Shown one piece after another: positions 45,277-53,863 of a DNA stretch of 64,000 nt. Source of the stretch: Micromonospora alfalfae (GTDB taxonomy: Bacteria; Actinomycetota; Actinomycetes; Mycobacteriales; Micromonosporaceae); the NCBI RefSeq assembly GCF_022230925.1, contig NZ_JAKKFH010000005.1:124001-188000 (forward strand). The letters are read 5' to 3'. The number at the start of each line of letters is the position of its first letter. Position 1 is the stretch's first letter. The notes beneath the pieces were generated by a model. It did no database searches. It was given only the letters and a program-made list of their open reading frames with translations, and was not told the origin of the DNA. The translations under genes and the position numbers were made by a program.

Positions 45277-46364
45277 GTCGGCACCACCACGGTCGTGCCC
45301 TCGGTGAGGCCCGTACCGGTGACCTCCACCCGGCCGTCGGCGAACAACCCGGTGGTCACCGCGAGGACCCGGCTCGCGTCGCCATCGGCGACCTGGACGC
45401 CGTAGCCGCCCTCGGCCAGCGCCAACAGGGCCGCCACCGGCACTGTGAGCACGTCGCGGCGCTCCGACACGGTGAACGTGACGTCCGCGCTGGCCTTGTC
45501 GAAGCCGGTGAGGGCCTTCGGGTCGGTCACCGCGACTGTCACCTCGATCTTCGTCTCGGCGTCGCCGGCCTGCCCGTTGGCACCGGTCGCGCCGGCCTGG
45601 ACGACGGTCTCGACAGTGCTGACAGTGCCCGCCACCGACCGTCCGTCCGGCAACCGCACGGTGACCTTCGCGTCGCGCTTGGCCAACCGCTGGTCGTCCA
45701 CGTCCAACTCGACTGTGACGACCCGGCTGGTGCCGGTGTAGGTCAGCACCGCCTGCCCGGGCTGGGTGAGGTCGCCGACGTCGACCTGGTGGCTCTCCAC
45801 CCGGACCTCCCGGTCGGCGTACACGACCCGCCCCGGCTCGACCCGACCGTTCTCGGTCAGGCCCAGGTCCTCCTGCCAGTCCCGGACGGCGTCAGCGGTG
45901 GCGCCGGTGTACTCGTCGTCGACGGTGAAGCCGGTGTAGCCCAACGCTTCGAGGTTCTTCTCGAACTGCGCGACGTCGGGCCCCTCCACCCCGGGGGCGA
46001 GGGTCCGGTACGCGGGCAACCCGCCGTAGAGCAGCACCACCTCCTCGTTGTCGACCAGGTAGAGCGCCCTGCCCCGTCGTACCGTCGACCCGGTGGCTGC
46101 CAGCGCGGTGACGGTGCCGCTGAGCTTCGCCGTGGCGGTACGCGTCGCGCCGTACCCCAGCTCACCGTCCGCGGTCTCCGAGTCGGCGAGGGTCTGCCGG
46201 GTGACGGTGGCGGTGGCGGTTGGCGCGCCGCCGGCCTGGGCGCGGCCCCCGTCGGCGCTGCCGTCGAAACCCACCGCGGCGATCACGCCCACGGCGGCGA
46301 CCAGCAGGACGACGCCGCCGGTGACGGCGGCGCGCAGCCGCGAACGTCGGATGGCGCCGGTCAC
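45273..46364 (-). CDS. Efflux adaptor (MacA/HlyD-like) with peptidoglycan-binding domain
   Basis: The 363-residue protein has an N-terminal anchor ([22 protein letters not shown]). A lipoyl-like segment ([25 protein letters not shown]) is followed by a PG-binding-1 type domain [42 protein letters not shown], and C-terminal beta-barrel regions ending in [23 protein letters not shown]. It connects the ABC pump to the cell wall in a Gram-positive. GTG 46364 overlaps the lipoprotein stop (GTGA). Confidence 0.88.
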   Translation of the reverse strand: MTGAIRRSRLRAAVTGGVVLLVAAVGVIAAVGFDGSADGGRAQAGGAPTATATVTRQTLADSETADGELGYGATRTATAKLSGTVTALAATGSTVRRGRALYLVDNEEVVLLYGGLPAYRTLAPGVEGPDVAQFEKNLEALGYTGFTVDDEYTGATADAVRDWQEDLGLTENGRVEPGRVVYADREVRVESHQVDVGDLTQPGQAVLTYTGTSRVVTVELDVDDQRLAKRDAKVTVRLPDGRSVAGTVSTVETVVQAGATGANGQAGDAETKIEVTVAVTDPKALTGFDKASADVTFTVSERRDVLTVPVAALLALAEGGYGVQVADGDASRVLAVTTGLFADGRVEVTGTGLTEGTTVVVPT

Positions 46365-46885
46365 CGGCCACCTCCGAACTGCGGCGCGTGCTGCCGGCAC
46401 TTCTCCAGCGCGGCCTTCATGGCCGGGTCGCCGATGTTGATCGCGTTGCCGCCCGCCCCGATGCGGACCCGCCCGTCGGCGTCCGGGTCCGGGAAGTCCG
46501 GCACCCCGTTCTCCCGCATGCACTTGGCCAGCGTCCGCATCTGCTCGGCCTGCTCGGGGTTGAGCTGCGGTCCCTGCCCGCCGTTGGGCAGCTTGTCCTG
46601 GCACTTCTCCATGGCCGCCTGGACCTTCTGCTGATCCACGTCCGCCCCGAGCCGGAAGCCGGGACGGCCGCCCGGCTCCGGGTCGGGCATGTCCACGCCG
46701 TTCTCCCGCATGCACCGCGCGAAGGCGAGTTGCCGCTCCGAATCGCTGACCGGCGTGCCACTCGCCGCGGTCTCGGCCTTCGCCCCGCCGGCGGTCGCGA
46801 CCCCGCCGCCATCGTCGCCTCCCGCGCCGCACCCGGACAGCGCCAGGGCGAGCAGGACGGGGATCGCAAGCATCTGTCGTCGCAT
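46361..46885 (-). CDS. Lipoprotein with two CMRENGV repeats
   Basis: The 174-residue protein has a lipoprotein signal (MLAIPVLLALALSGC). The mature part contains two similar units: FARCMRENGVDMPDPEPGG and LAKCMRENGVPDFPDPDADG, each followed by a second Cys (MEKCQDKL, LEKCRQHA). Each unit thus has a Cys pair, perhaps a disulfide. Proteins of this type accompany MacAB-like pumps in actinobacteria; the role is unknown. It is the first gene of the efflux operon, divergent from the two-component system. Confidence 0.85.
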   Translation of the reverse strand: MRRQMLAIPVLLALALSGCGAGGDDGGGVATAGGAKAETAASGTPVSDSERQLAFARCMRENGVDMPDPEPGGRPGFRLGADVDQQKVQAAMEKCQDKLPNGGQGPQLNPEQAEQMRTLAKCMRENGVPDFPDPDADGRVRIGAGGNAINIGDPAMKAALEKCRQHAPQFGGGR

Positions 46886-46958
46886 GGTGTCCGCTTCCGC
46901 TCAGGTCCGGCGCGGTTCGCCGAACGTGACACCCAGTGCAGGGCAGCGGGCGTATCCC

Positions 46959-46993
46959 CGGCGTTACCGTCGGCGGTTATGCCGGCGTTACCG
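46959..46993. promoter_or_regulatory. Direct repeat CCGGCGTTACCG, candidate response-regulator site
   Basis: Two identical 12-base copies lie at 46959-46970 and 46982-46993, 23 bases apart, in the 129-base gap between the efflux operon and the response-regulator gene. A related GGCGGTTAT lies between them. Direct repeats about two helical turns apart are the usual binding pattern for OmpR-family regulators. Confidence 0.6.
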
Positions 46994-47014
46994 CACCCCG
47001 AGCACCATGGAGGG

Positions 47015-47671
47015 GTGAGAGTGCTGGTGGTCGAGGACGAGAACGTGCTGGCCGACGCGATCGCCGAGTGGTTACGTCGGGAGTCGTTCGCTGTCGACGT
47101 GGCGTACGACGGGGACGCCGCCCTGGAACGGCTCGGCGTCAACGAGTACGCGGTGGTGGTCCTGGACCGGGACCTGCCGGTGGTGCACGGCGACGACGTG
47201 TGCCGGGCGATAGTGGACGCGGGCGGGGAGACCCGGGTGCTGATGTTGACCGCGTCGGCGGCCGTCCGGGAACGGGTGGCGGGGTTGGCGCTCGGTGCCG
47301 ACGACTACCTGACCAAGCCGTTCGCCCTGGTCGAGCTGTCGGCCCGGGTGCACGCGCTGACCCGCCGGTCCCGCCCGGCGGCACCGCCGACACTGCGTCG
47401 CGCCGGCATCCAGCTCGACCCGGCCCGACACGAGGTACGCCGCGACGACAGGCACGTGGCGCTGTCCCGCAAGGAGTTCGCGGTGCTCGCCGAACTGCTG
47501 CGCGCCGAAGGCGCTGTGGTCTCCGCCGAGGACCTGCTGGAACGCGCCTGGGACGAGCACATCGACCCGTTCACCAACGTGGTCCGGGTGACAGTCATGA
47601 AGCTGCGCCGCAAACTCGGCGACCCGCCGGTGATCGAGACGGTCCCCGGGGCGGGGTACCAGATCCGATGA
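47015..47671 (+). CDS. OmpR-family response regulator
   Basis: The 218-residue protein has a receiver domain (VRVLVVEDENVLADAIAEWL, phosphoacceptor Asp in VVVLDRDLPVVHGDD, Thr in VLMLTAS, Lys in DDYLTKPFAL) and a winged-helix DNA-binding domain (LSRKEFAVLAELLRAEGAVVSAEDLLERAW and VIETVPGAGYQIR). Start is uncertain: GTG 47015 fits the family; GTG 47021 has better spacing from GGAGGGG; ATG 46979 lies eight bases after TACCGT and could be leaderless. It overlaps the kinase gene by four bases. Confidence 0.93.
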   Translation: MRVLVVEDENVLADAIAEWLRRESFAVDVAYDGDAALERLGVNEYAVVVLDRDLPVVHGDDVCRAIVDAGGETRVLMLTASAAVRERVAGLALGADDYLTKPFALVELSARVHALTRRSRPAAPPTLRRAGIQLDPARHEVRRDDRHVALSRKEFAVLAELLRAEGAVVSAEDLLERAWDEHIDPFTNVVRVTVMKLRRKLGDPPVIETVPGAGYQIR

Positions 47672-48822
47672 AACGCCTCACGATCCGCGCCCGGCTCACC
47701 CTCATCTACGGCGGGCTCTTCCTGCTGGCTGGCGTGGTCCTGCTCGCCGTCACGTACGTGCTGGTGGATCAGCGGATGGCGCAGCCGTTCGGGGTGAGCC
47801 TGCGGGACCTGCCGAAGACCGCCCCCACGACGCCCAGCGGGCAGAACGTCGACAACCTGCGCGCCCTGTTGCAGGAGGTGCAGGACGAGGCGAAGCGCAA
47901 CGCGTTGGAGTCGCTGCTCACCCAGGGCGGTATCGCGTTGATCGTGGTGTCGGCGGTGGCGATCGCGTTCGGCTGGCTGCTCGCCGGTCGGGCGTTGCAG
48001 CCCCTGCTCCAGATCACCGGTACGGCCCGCCGGATCGCCGGAGCGGACACCGCCGGCCGTGGTCTGCACGAGCGGATCGCGCTCACCGGCCCTCCCGACG
48101 AGGTACGCGAACTCGCCGACACCTTCGACGAGATGCTGGAACGGCTGGACCGCTCCTTTGACGGGCAGCGCCGGTTCGTGGCGAACGCCTCGCATGAGCT
48201 GCGTACGCCGCTGGCGCTCAACCGTGCCCTGGTGGAGCTGGCGGTCACCCGCCCGGACGCCTCGGCGGAGACCCGGCGACTGGGCGAGTCGCTGTTGGCG
48301 GTCAACGAACGCCACGAGCGGCTGATCGACGGTCTGCTGACCCTTGCCGACTCGGAGAACGAGCTGACCGAGCGTACGCCGGTCGACCTGGCCGAGGTCT
48401 GCGCGCACACTACCGAGCAGGCCGGGAAGCAGGCACCCGGCGTGCCGGTTCGGCGGGCCCTGGCCCCGGCGCTGACCAGCGGCGATCCGGTGCTGTTGGA
48501 GCGGCTCACGTTCAACCTGGTGGAGAACGCGTTGCGCCACAACCTGCCCGCCGACGGTTGGGTGGAGGTGCGCACCGGGCTGGTCGACGGCCGGCCCACC
48601 CTCACCGTGACCAACACCGGCCCGGTCATTCCCGGCTACGACGTCGAGACGATGTTCCAGCCCTTCCGTCGGCTGTCACGTGAGCGGGTCGTCGGCGCGC
48701 GGGGCTTCGGGCTGGGGCTGTCCATCGTCCGCGCGGTGGCCCGGGCGCACGGCGGCACCGCCGAGGCGCAGCCCCGCCCGGACGGCGGTCTGATCGTCAC
48801 TGTCACCCTGCCGCCGCCCTGA
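47668..48822 (+). CDS. Sensor histidine kinase
   Basis: The 384-residue kinase has two membrane helices (LIYGGLFLLAGVVLLAVTYVLV and GGIALIVVSAVAIAFGWLLAG) flanking a short external segment of about 55 residues, a HAMP domain, the H-box FVANASHELRTPLALNRAL, the N-box NLVENALRHN and a G-box RGFGLGLSIVRAVARAHGG. The short sensor loop suggests that it detects a membrane or cell-wall signal, as in regulators of efflux pumps. ATG 47668 overlaps the regulator stop (ATGA). Confidence 0.95.
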   Translation: MKRLTIRARLTLIYGGLFLLAGVVLLAVTYVLVDQRMAQPFGVSLRDLPKTAPTTPSGQNVDNLRALLQEVQDEAKRNALESLLTQGGIALIVVSAVAIAFGWLLAGRALQPLLQITGTARRIAGADTAGRGLHERIALTGPPDEVRELADTFDEMLERLDRSFDGQRRFVANASHELRTPLALNRALVELAVTRPDASAETRRLGESLLAVNERHERLIDGLLTLADSENELTERTPVDLAEVCAHTTEQAGKQAPGVPVRRALAPALTSGDPVLLERLTFNLVENALRHNLPADGWVEVRTGLVDGRPTLTVTNTGPVIPGYDVETMFQPFRRLSRERVVGARGFGLGLSIVRAVARAHGGTAEAQPRPDGGLIVTVTLPPP

Positions 48823-48834
48823 CCGGCGACCGCC

Positions 48835-49437
48835 TCAGCGGAAGAACGCGCGCAGGACGGTGGCGTTCTCGGCCTCCAGCACCCCGCCGTAGACCTCGGG
48901 GCGGTGGTTGAGCCGGCGGTCCCGCAGCACGTCCCAGAGTGATCCGGCCGCGCCGGTCTTGGGCTCCCACGCGCCGAACACGACTGTGGAGACCCGGGCC
49001 AGCACCAGCGCCCCGGCACACATGGTGCACGGTTCGAGGGTGACCACCAGTGTGCAGCCGTCCAGCCGCCACCGGCCGGTGCGCTCGGCGCCCCGGCGCA
49101 GGGCCAGCACCTCGGCGTGGGCGGTGGGGTCGCCGGTCAGCTCGCGCTCGTTGCGTCCGGTGGCCAACTCGGTGCCGTCCGGACCGTAGAGCACCGCCCC
49201 CACCGGCACGTCGTCGACGTCGGTGCTGACAGTGTCGTCGACTGGTGGGCCGGCGACGGCGACCTCCAGGGCGCGGCGCATCCACAGCTCGTGCCGCTGC
49301 CGTCGGCCGACCTCGCCCAGGTCGGCCAGGCCCTCGTGGGCGCCGGGCCCGGCGCGGCCCACCGCGCCGGGGGTCGGCTGGCCCGGTCGGATCGACTCCA
49401 GCGACGGATCGGTGGCGTCGGCCGGCTCAGACCTCAC
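48835..49437 (-). CDS. tadA: tRNA-specific adenosine deaminase (A34)
   Basis: The 200-residue enzyme deaminates adenosine 34 of tRNA-Arg(ACG) to inosine. The zinc and catalytic motifs are clear: TAHAEVLAL (His, Glu) and LEPCTMCAGALVLARVSTVVFGAWEPKTGA (two Cys). The N-terminal 50 residues are an extension beyond the usual start near MRRALEVAVAG (ATG 49281). GTG 49437 has GAGGAG five bases upstream and overlaps the previous gene by 11 bases, so it is preferred, but the shorter form is possible. Convergent with the kinase gene. Confidence 0.93.
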   Translation of the reverse strand: MRSEPADATDPSLESIRPGQPTPGAVGRAGPGAHEGLADLGEVGRRQRHELWMRRALEVAVAGPPVDDTVSTDVDDVPVGAVLYGPDGTELATGRNERELTGDPTAHAEVLALRRGAERTGRWRLDGCTLVVTLEPCTMCAGALVLARVSTVVFGAWEPKTGAAGSLWDVLRDRRLNHRPEVYGGVLEAENATVLRAFFR

Positions 49438-49954
49438 GCAGCTCCTCGACCTCGTCGGCGCAGCCGAGCACCTGGCAGATCTCGGCGGTGACGTCCGCCG
49501 GCATCATCCCCTCGTGGGTGCAGAGGGTGAGCAGCTTCTGCGCGGAGATGCCCAGGTTGGCCAGCAGGTCGGCCTCACCGACCGGGTCGGCTTCCGGGTC
49601 GACGACGGGCTGTTCGCTCTCCTCGTCACCGGTGCTCACCGGGCGTGGCTCGTCGTCACCGTCGAGCCCGGTGACCGAGGTCTTCAGGTCACCGACCAGC
49701 AGCGCCCCGAGCTGTGACTCCTCGGCGTACGCGGAGTCCGAACCGAACACCCGCAGGTCCTCGCCCTCGTCGAGGCGCAGAATCACCAGGTAGGCGTCGT
49801 CGGCCTCGACGAAGAGCAGCGACACGTCGGCCTCCTGGTCGACGTCACGCAGCCGGTCGGCAACCTCGTCGATGTCGGTGGCGCCACGCAAGCTGACCTC
49901 GGCGGCGGTCCAGCCACTGTCGTCGCGCACCACGGCCGCAGCGAAGTACGACAC
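49427..49954 (-). CDS. tRNA adenosine deaminase-associated protein
   Basis: The 175-residue acidic protein begins VSYFAAAVVRDDSGWTAAEVSLRG, contains DADVSLLFVEADDAYLVILRLDEGEDLRVFGSD-like strands and a C-terminal helix set KLLTLCTHEGMMPADVTAEICQVLGCADEVEEL. It matches the actinobacterial family found directly upstream of tadA. Function is not established. A Glu/Asp/Pro-rich linker occupies about residues 105-125. GTG 49954 follows GGGGGGACC; an upstream GTG at 49978 is the alternative. Confidence 0.88.
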   Translation of the reverse strand: MSYFAAAVVRDDSGWTAAEVSLRGATDIDEVADRLRDVDQEADVSLLFVEADDAYLVILRLDEGEDLRVFGSDSAYAEESQLGALLVGDLKTSVTGLDGDDEPRPVSTGDEESEQPVVDPEADPVGEADLLANLGISAQKLLTLCTHEGMMPADVTAEICQVLGCADEVEELREV

Positions 49955-50071
49955 GGTCCCCCCAATAGCCCTCGACACAGCGTCGACTCGTTACGCGTGC
50001 ACGTTAGCCGGTCGGGTCGGCAGGCGACCCGTCAACGCCCCGAAGGGCGGGTCATTCCTGACAAAGTCGGA

Positions 50072-50239
50072 TCAGCCGACGACTCGACGGCGGGTGGCGA
50101 TGAGCTGGCGCAGACGCTCGGTGCGCTGCCGCTGGGGTCGGCTGCGCTGGCGGACCGCCCGGGCGCCCGCCAACTCGGCAAGCAATTGCAGTCGACGGCG
50201 ATTGCGATCGGGATCCTGCCGGGGAGTGGTCCAGGCCAT
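50072..50239 (-). CDS. Possible small Arg-rich protein, 55 aa
   Basis: The frame reads MAWTTPRQDPDRNRRRLQLLAELAGARAVRQRS and ends IATRRRVVG. It is very basic and predicted helical. No strong ribosome binding site precedes ATG 50239. It may bind nucleic acid or simply be a chance frame. It occupies most of the gap between the tadA-associated gene and the membrane protein gene. Confidence 0.4.
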   Translation of the reverse strand: MAWTTPRQDPDRNRRRLQLLAELAGARAVRQRSRPQRQRTERLRQLIATRRRVVG

Positions 50240-50350
50240 GGTCCCGAGCGTGCCGAGTCTCGGCGGCCACGTCAAGACGGCGTTCGCTACGCAGCCAACC
50301 GGGCACACGGTGCAGTCACCGAGCGCCGTTTCGGGGCCCGTCCGTACCGG

Positions 50351-50740
50351 TCACCACAGCGGCCAGTCACCGCTGGTGGCCCAGCGGACCGCCACCACGG
50401 CGGCGGCGATGCTCCAACCACCCGCCGTGACGATGGCGACCCCGGTGGCCACCCCTCGGTCGCCAAAGCGGACCAGCACCAGGGCGGTGACCCAGGCCAG
50501 CAGGCCGGCGAACACCGTCCACCACGCGTAGCTGGCCACGTCGGTGCCGAGCAGGCCGAACAGCAGCAGCCAACCGGCCGCCGCGCCGCCACCGGCGGCG
50601 ACACCACCGCCGGTGACCGGGTGCGGCTCGCGGTAGGTGGGCCGCGTCGGTGGCCCCGAGGGGAAGAGACCGGACGGGGTGCGCGGCACCTGGCGGACGG
50701 CACCGAAATCCGGGCCAGGGTCGGGTCGGGCAATGGTCAC
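50351..50740 (-). CDS. Small membrane protein, 129 aa
   Basis: The protein has a Pro-rich cytosolic N-terminus (about 45 residues) and three to four hydrophobic segments: GGGAAAGWLLLFGLLGTDVA, WWTVFAGLLAWVTALVLV, VATGVAIVTAGGWSIAAAVVAV. No known domain is recognised. It is divergent from the M23 peptidase gene with 64 bases between starts. GTG/ATG choice at 50740 gives the N-terminus MTIARPDPGPDFG. Confidence 0.7.
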   Translation of the reverse strand: MTIARPDPGPDFGAVRQVPRTPSGLFPSGPPTRPTYREPHPVTGGGVAAGGGAAAGWLLLFGLLGTDVASYAWWTVFAGLLAWVTALVLVRFGDRGVATGVAIVTAGGWSIAAAVVAVRWATSGDWPLW

Positions 50741-50804
50741 CGTCGTTGCCCTCCCTCACGCGTGCCGCTCGTGCCCACGGTACCGGCTCTGCCAGGATGA
50801 CCGG

Positions 50805-51566
50805 ATGTCCTCGCCGACGATCAGCCGCCGCGCTCGTCCGGCGTACCCGATCCTGCTGCTGCTCGCCCCGGTGCTGGCCGCCGGCTGCGCGACCACCCGA
50901 CCGGGGGTGCCCGACGGCGCCGCGCCGACGCCACCTTCGGTCTGGGCGACCGCCGACCAGCCGGCGTCACAGCCGCCCACGCCGGCGGCGACCGAGTCGA
51001 GTTCCCCGGCGCCGTCGTCGGCCAGGCCGTCGGCGACGGCACCCCGCACCGGGCTGAAGCACGTCTTTCCGGTACGCGCGGACGACGTCGACTACCACCC
51101 GACGCACGGGGCGTACCCGGCGACTGATCTCTTCGCCGACTGCGGCGAGCCGTTCGTTGCGGTGACCGACGGGACGGTGCTGGAGGTGAGCCGCGTCGAC
51201 CGGTACCGCAAGCGTGGGCCGCAGGGCCCTGACAACGGCGGCCTGTCGGTCGCCCTGCTCGGCGACGACGGGGTGCGCTACTACGGCTCGCACCTGAGTG
51301 TCGTGACCAGCGGAGTCGACGCCGGGGTGCGGGTCCGCGCCGGGCAGCAGCTCGGCAAGGTGGGCCGCACCGGCAACGCGAACAACGTGTGTCATGTGCA
51401 CTTCGGCATCTCTCCGTCGTGCGCGGGCAAGGACGGCTGGTGGATCCGGCGCGGGGTGATCTGGCCGGCGCGTTACCTGGACTCCTGGCGGCGCGGCGGC
51501 AACCGGGAGCCAGCCGCCGAGGTCACCGCGTGGCAACGCAGGCACGGCTGCCCGAAGGCGCCCTGA
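50805..51566 (+). CDS. M23-family metallopeptidase lipoprotein
   Basis: The 253-residue protein has a lipobox (LLLAPVLAAGC) and a Thr/Ser/Pro-rich linker. The peptidase domain shows the LytM-type zinc ligands: HPTHGAYPATDLFADCGEP (His and Asp) and VCHVHFGISP (HxH), with PVVAVTDGTV-like strand FVAVTDGTVLEVS between. It would cut peptidoglycan cross-bridges or act as a non-cleaving activator. An insertion around VDRYRKRGPQGPDNGG is longer than usual. It ends one base before the next gene. Confidence 0.9.
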   Translation: MSSPTISRRARPAYPILLLLAPVLAAGCATTRPGVPDGAAPTPPSVWATADQPASQPPTPAATESSSPAPSSARPSATAPRTGLKHVFPVRADDVDYHPTHGAYPATDLFADCGEPFVAVTDGTVLEVSRVDRYRKRGPQGPDNGGLSVALLGDDGVRYYGSHLSVVTSGVDAGVRVRAGQQLGKVGRTGNANNVCHVHFGISPSCAGKDGWWIRRGVIWPARYLDSWRRGGNREPAAEVTAWQRRHGCPKAP

Positions 51567-51567
51567 C

Positions 51568-52641
51568 ATGGCTCACGCGAGAGATCCCATTGCCGACCTG
51601 CGCCGGATCGCGTTCCTGTTGGAACGGGCGAACGAGGCCACCTACCGGGTACGCGCGTTCCGGTCGGCGGCGAAGGCGCTGGCCGGCCTGCCTGCTGCCG
51701 AGCTGACCGAACGGGCCGGCAACGGCACGCTCACCGAGTTGGCCGGTGTGGGTGACGTCACGGCCCGCTGCGTGGCGGAGTCCCTCGCCGGTGAGGAACC
51801 GGTCTACCTCCGTCGTCTGGTGGCAACCGAGGGCAGCGACCTGGACGCCGAGGCCACGGCGCTCCGCGCCGCCCTGCGCGGCGACTGTCACACCCACTCG
51901 GACTGGTCCGACGGCGGCTCGCCCATCGAGGAGATGGCGCTGGCCGCTGTGGAGTTGGGCCACGAGTATCTGGTGTTGACCGACCACTCGCCCCGGCTGA
52001 CGGTGGCGCGGGGGCTGACCGCGGAGCGGCTGCGCCGGCAGCTCGACCACGTGGCGCAGGTCAACGCGGCGCTGCCCGAGGGTTTCCGGATCCTCACCGG
52101 GATCGAGGTGGACATCCTCGCTGACGGTTCCCTGGACCAGGACGACGACCTGTTGGCGCGGCTCGACGTGGTGGTGGGGTCGGTGCACAGCGGTTTGAAG
52201 GACGAGCGGTCGAAGATGACCCGGCGCATGCTGAAGGCGGTCGCGAACCCGCACCTGGACATCCTCGGTCACGTCACCGGCCGGATGGTGTCTTCCCGCC
52301 CGGCCGGGGTGACCGGTCCGGGCGATCGGGGGCACCGCGCGCGTACCCGGGCGGAGAGCGACTTCGACGCGGACGCCGTCTTCGCCGCCTGCGCCGAGCA
52401 CGACACCGCCGTCGAGATCAACTCTCGGCCGGAGCGGCAGGACCCGCCGAAACGCCTGATCCGCCGCGCATTGGAGGCCGGTTGCCGGTTCGCCATCAAC
52501 ACGGATGCGCACGCGCCCGGCCAGCTCGACTGGCAACGGTTCGGCTGCGAACGCGCCGCCCTTTGCGGCGTCCCCGCCGACCGTGTGGTCAACACCTGGT
52601 CGGCAGAGCAGTTGGTGGCCTGGACGCACGACCGCCCCTGA
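51568..52641 (+). CDS. PHP-domain protein with PolX-like helix-hairpin-helix N-terminus
   Basis: The 357-residue protein has an N-terminal region of about 100 residues with the PolX/HhH pattern (RIAFLLERANEATYRVRAFRSAAKALAGL and LTELAGVGDVTARCVAE). The PHP domain begins RGDCHTHSDWSDGGSPIEEMA and has metal ligands in VLTDHSPRLTVARGL, GIEVDILADG, VGSVHSG, HLDILGHVTG and INTDAH. PHP domains hydrolyse phosphoesters, often as DNA 3'-end repair nucleases. Polymerase domain is absent; relatives are a free PolX-like nuclease group. Confidence 0.88.
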   Translation: MAHARDPIADLRRIAFLLERANEATYRVRAFRSAAKALAGLPAAELTERAGNGTLTELAGVGDVTARCVAESLAGEEPVYLRRLVATEGSDLDAEATALRAALRGDCHTHSDWSDGGSPIEEMALAAVELGHEYLVLTDHSPRLTVARGLTAERLRRQLDHVAQVNAALPEGFRILTGIEVDILADGSLDQDDDLLARLDVVVGSVHSGLKDERSKMTRRMLKAVANPHLDILGHVTGRMVSSRPAGVTGPGDRGHRARTRAESDFDADAVFAACAEHDTAVEINSRPERQDPPKRLIRRALEAGCRFAINTDAHAPGQLDWQRFGCERAALCGVPADRVVNTWSAEQLVAWTHDRP

Positions 52642-52665
52642 TCAGCCCGCCCCTGCCCTTCGGGG

Positions 52666-52744
52666 CTGATCCACTCGCGTTTCGTGAAATCGGGGTGTCC
52701 CGGTCCGCCGGACACCCCGATTTCCAGGAAACCGAGTCGATCAG
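52666..52744. repeat. TGATC-ended palindrome, family B copy 2
   Basis: A perfect 15-bp inner stem (52686-52700 with 52710-52724) lies between weaker outer arms ending CTGATCCACTCG and CGAGTCGATCAG. The right arm read in reverse matches the left arm of the element at 35340 at 30 of 35 positions. It also separates the convergent PHP and EamA genes and may terminate both. Confidence 0.88.
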
Positions 52745-52752
52745 GTGGTCTG

Positions 52753-53733
52753 TCAGCGGTGGGCGGGTTCGGCGGCGGGGGTGGCGGGAGCGCCGACGCC
52801 GACGACCGGGCTGCTCCGGCGGCGACTGAACATCCCCTGCGAAACCGCGACCCCGAGCAGCACGATCAGCGCGCCGACCGGTTGGTGCCAGTTGAGTCGT
52901 TCGTCGAGCGCCAGCGCACCGATCAGCACCGCGAAGATCGGAATCAGGTACGTGACAGTGGACGCGGTGCTCGCGCCGGCCACCCGGATGTTGCGCATGT
53001 TGATCACGAACGCGAGCCCGGTGCCGAGCGCGCCGAGGGTCAGCACACTTGCCACCACCCCGGCCGACAGCTCGGTGGGCAGCGGCGGCAGGCCGGCGAC
53101 GAAGGGGGCGACGATGGCCAACTGCGCGGCCGCGAGCAGCAGTTGCGCAGTGGAGAGCGACAGGCCGGAGTACGCGCTGCCGGCGACGAAGCGCTTCTGG
53201 TACGGGATGGCCACGCCGTAACAGGCCGCCGCACCGAAGCACATGAGCTGCCCGGTGAAGTGCGCCCCGCCGATGCCCTCCCAGACCCCGAGCACCACCA
53301 GCACCCCGACGAAGCCCAGCCCGAGCCCGACCGCACGGCGCACTGTGAGCCGCTCGGTGCGGAAGACCAGCACCGCCAGCGGCAGCACGATCAACGGCGT
53401 GGTGGCGTTCCAGATGCCGGCCAGCATCGACTCGACCCGCTGCTCGCCGTAGCCGAAGAGGGTGAACGGCACTGCCACGCCGAAGGCGGCGACGACGGTC
53501 AGGTGGGCCCAGACCCGGGGCTCGCGGGGCAGCCGGTCGCGCAGCACGGCGAGGACCACCAGCAGGGTCAGCGCGCCGGCGACGACCCGGTAGAGGGTGA
53601 GTTGCACCGGGTGCAGCTCGGCCACCCCGACCTTGATGAAGAGAAAGCTGGAACCCCAGATCGCGGCGAGGGCGACAAAGCCGGGCAGCCAGGCACGGAC
53701 CGGCGCCTTGTCAGGAGTGATATCGGTGTTCAC
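52753..53733 (-). CDS. EamA/DMT-family transporter
   Basis: The 326-residue protein has ten hydrophobic segments in two EamA repeats. The first opens PGFVALAAIWGSSFLFIKVGVAELHPVQLTLYRVVAGALTLL, the second GQLMCFGAAACYGVAIPYQKRF. The end VTYLIPIFAVLIGALALDERLNWHQPVGALIVLLGVAVSQG is the family signature. These are metabolite exporters of the RhaT/YdcZ-like drug/metabolite superfamily. GTG 53733 is selected; the longer frame to 53889 overlaps the divergent gene. Confidence 0.92.
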   Translation of the reverse strand: MNTDITPDKAPVRAWLPGFVALAAIWGSSFLFIKVGVAELHPVQLTLYRVVAGALTLLVVLAVLRDRLPREPRVWAHLTVVAAFGVAVPFTLFGYGEQRVESMLAGIWNATTPLIVLPLAVLVFRTERLTVRRAVGLGLGFVGVLVVLGVWEGIGGAHFTGQLMCFGAAACYGVAIPYQKRFVAGSAYSGLSLSTAQLLLAAAQLAIVAPFVAGLPPLPTELSAGVVASVLTLGALGTGLAFVINMRNIRVAGASTASTVTYLIPIFAVLIGALALDERLNWHQPVGALIVLLGVAVSQGMFSRRRSSPVVGVGAPATPAAEPAHR

Positions 53734-53863
53734 CCCTGACACTCTGCCGCAACCGTGCGACAAAGTCGCGCGCCTTTCGGCCGTCACGCCGTGCCTCAAC
53801 CCGCAGCTCCAACACGACAAACGTCGGCGACACGGGGGCGGCGTGGTCACGTAGGGTCGCAGC

